Shown here piece by piece: positions 61,957 through 64,000 of a DNA stretch of 64,000 nt; the first letter of the stretch is position 1; each line of letters opens with the position of its first letter. Origin of the DNA: Paragordius varius (taxonomy: Eukaryota > Nematomorpha); NCBI GenBank assembly GCA_964247055.1, contig OZ176050.1:5146001-5210000 (forward strand). Direction: 5' to 3'. Both the position numbers and the translations under genes were made by a program. The notes under the pieces were generated by a model. The model was given only the letters and a program-made list of their open reading frames with translations. It searched no databases and had not been told where the DNA came from.

Positions 61957-62138
61957 TTAAAACATCAAATAAATAATTAATATTTTTTAAATAAATTTAA
62001 ATATATTTATTTTGTCATACTATGTGAGATAATATTATCAAAATAAATGTATAGCTTATAGATATTTCATAATTAATTCAGAACATATATATTTTTCCAA
62101 ATTTTTGTATGATTCTCATTAATATACTTTGGACACCA

Positions 62139-62745
62139 TATATACCATTTTCATTTCAAAAGTGTCCTTGAGCACTTCAAGTTGGTCCTTGGACATATCA
62201 AATTGGTCCTTGAACACTTCAAGTTGGTCCTTTAAATTTTTTGTTTTATTTTAAACTTTAATCAATCAAATAAAATATCATTCATGTTATTTTATCATTT
62301 TTAATCTATTTTCTTCATTTAACATAAACTTTAAATCAATATCAATTTTAATCATTCAGAAACCGTATATCTTTATAATTTTTCAAATTTAATTATGTAT
62401 TTTTAAGATTTTAACACGTAATAAAAAAATATTAAATTTTTTGGGTAATTATTACAATTTTTGATTAAAAACATTTATAGATTAATAATTTTGTTAAATT
62501 AGAAAAAATTAGTTTGACACAAAATGATTTTCGAATAAATTTTTTTTAAATAAAATTATGCAAAAATTATGGTTAATTCTAAACAAAATAAGGACCATCT
62601 TTAAGTGTTGAAAGAGAAACTTGAAATTTTGAAGAATCAACTTGAAATGTTCAAACACCAACTTGAAGTGTTCAAGGACATTCTTGAAATATTCAAGGAC
62701 CAACTTGAAATATTTAAAGACTCTTTTAAAGCGCAAATGGTAGCT
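62139..62745. repeat. MITE family G with iterated subterminal motifs
   Basis: TATACCATTTTCATTTCAAA at the left; CGCAAATGGTAGCTATA at the right. Subterminal tandem copies of about 20 bp (CTTGAACACTTCAAGTTGGT; CAACTTGAAGTGTTCAAGGA) occur four times on the left and about six on the right. The architecture and the TACCATTT terminus are those of family F, but the iterated motif is different. It produces open frames on both strands (62605-62877 plus, 62835-62509 minus). Confidence 0.6.
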
Positions 62746-63318
62746 ATAAATATCATAAAAAAATTTGTGCATAATAATATTAAAAGGTCTGAATTCATTT
62801 TGAATATAATACAGGGTTACGAATCGGAACCACATCCGGTTTCAGAGATTTCAGCAGGAACGATAGCTCTAGGTTAACACAAACTTGGTTCTGGTTCCAA
62901 AATTTCAGAAACCACCATGGTTATACATTTTTAGATTTTTACGAGCAAGTCCTGTTCCCACTGTCTAAAAATTAGTTCGGTCCCTGTTGCACCTCCAAAA
63001 TTAGAGGTTCCCATATGAAAATTTTTGTTTAAATTATTAATATTGATTGTATAATATCATTTTTTCAGATGCCCCATCAAAATGGAATGACCATCATTTA
63101 TTTTGTTTAAATATTGTTTTTTAAAAAATAGATCATATGATAAATAACATTTTAATAACAATTGAAGAGAACCACAGTCATGATTATTTGTGTAGATTTT
63201 TTGATCTAGATTGAGAACTTTTACCTTATTCATTAATAAATCTGGTAAAAAACCATTAACTATAGCGTCCATAAACAATTACCCAAATATATAAAAATGA
63301 GCCACATATTTTATCTAT
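62746..63318. other. Unassigned stretch right of family G
   Basis: About 62815-63015 is GC-richer with GAATCGGAACCACATCCGGT and TTGGTTCTGGTTCCAAAAT, a repeat relic of unknown type. A 73-codon minus frame (63278-63057, with NKVKVLNLDQKIYTNNHDCG) is non-repetitive but unrecognised. Confidence 0.25.
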
Positions 63319-63470
63319 CAGTGATACTCAAACCTCGGCACACGGGCCGCATAAGGCTCTCAAGATTTTTTGGCCATAGATTTGCAATATTAAAATTTTA
63401 TCATGTAAGACAGGGCTTCTTAAACTATGGGTCGCGATTCCATTTGGGGTCGCGAGTGATAAAAATACAA
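63319..63470 (+). repeat. Two hAT-type end relics
   Basis: CAGTGATACTCAAACCTCGG with CACGGGCCGCAT at 63319, and CAGGGCTTCTTAAACTATGG followed by GTCGCGATTCCATTTGGGGT at 63411, look like termini of non-autonomous hAT elements. Neither has a visible partner. Confidence 0.4.
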
Positions 63471-63589
63471 TTTAACAAAAAATGTTTTTTAACTTGTAAA
63501 ATTCTCATAAAAAAATTCATCGTAGATAAATATATCATAAAATCTTCTGGTTCGGAAAGACTGTTTATGCCAGCATTTCTATCCCGATC

Positions 63590-64000
63590 ATTATAATCTA
63601 TATATTTATAAAAATGGAAAATGCTGGCTTTGTGATCTGTTTCCGGAAAACCGGTAGACCCATTCAAATCCAAGTGTCAAAAAAATGTAATCATTAATAA
63701 ATGCCCCGACAATAGCTCCGCCCTTTTTTTGAATTAGGCTCCCAGTTCGGGCCCACCCCGTGTAAAAAACAGGTTTTTTTGAAAACACAAGTCCAGAAAA
63801 ATCGTGTCCTGAGACAATTTTCCGGAAAACGTGTTGGACCATTCGATTTCAAATATGATTATTTTTACTTTTTTTCGATACTTCGAACCTTCCCGGCTTA
63901 CTTTTTTAATTTAGGGTCTCTTTTTACCTGTTCCCCCCGTAAAATGCCATTTTTTTCAAAAAAAACTAATTTTTTGCCCAGGGTATGAGACCGTTAAAAT
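63590..64000 (-). repeat. Repeat family D, longest block, running off the right edge
   Basis: 63595-63840 matches 7510-7775 and 63750-64000 matches about 3830-4090, both in reverse complement, so this copy links pieces that are separate elsewhere in the window. Short frames here are repeat-derived. Confidence 0.55.

Noticed and set aside
62509-62877. Open frames on both strands that look like coiled-coil proteins
   Set aside because: They are translations of the 21-bp subterminal repeats of MITE family G.

Overview
This window is animal nuclear DNA, very AT-rich, with spliceosomal introns and dense repeats. I support six protein-coding genes. From left to right they are: the 5' part of an ariadne-1/ARIH1-type RBR ubiquitin ligase (minus, running off the left edge); a BRPF-family PHD/bromodomain protein (plus, about 9.3-20.0 kb); a metal-dependent PP2C phosphatase (minus, about 20.9-26.7 kb); a one-exon secreted precursor ending in an RFamide (plus, 42.35-42.84 kb); an ARL5-type small GTPase (plus, 48.58-49.24 kb); and a rhabdomeric-type opsin (plus, 53.9-62.0 kb). 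I derived gene models by hand. In each complete model the exon lengths sum to a multiple of three.

Organism: a bilaterian with r-opsin and RFamide signalling, AT-rich, with many 20-30 nt introns. Ultrashort introns are known in strongly reduced animals such as dicyemids, so a simplified spiralian parasite (orthonectid- or dicyemid-like) is my best guess. This is inference; no species marker is visible. ARL5, the first half of PP2C and ARIH1 have 20-30 nt introns, while BRPF and the opsin have introns from 47 nt to 3.8 kb, several of them filled with repeats.

Layout: 1-622 ARIH1 N-terminus. 0.7-9.2 kb is a repeat field: TTAA-flanked MITEs, a diverged tandem array, and a 2.36 kb near-perfect palindrome whose arms carry a minisatellite. 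9.3-26.7 kb holds BRPF and PP2C, convergent. 26.7-42.3 kb is gene-poor: a LINE fragment, MITEs, a 3.4 kb hAT transposon with clean 8-bp target duplication and an internal inverted second partial copy, and nested palindromes. 42.3 kb is the neuropeptide-like gene. 43-48.5 kb and 49.3-53.9 kb are mostly repeats. The opsin's large second intron holds a hAT MITE, two other MITEs and a dead mariner sitting between two TA microsatellites. 62-64 kb is repeats, including hAT ends and a repeat shared with 3-4 and 7.5 kb.

The genes do not form one pathway. Opsin and RFamide precursor point to a nervous or sensory system; BRPF would scaffold MYST histone acetyltransferases; ARL5 acts at the trans-Golgi; ARIH1 works with neddylated cullins; PP2C removes phosphates from Ser/Thr. 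No LTR retrovirus-like element, Polinton, CRISPR array or rRNA gene was seen.
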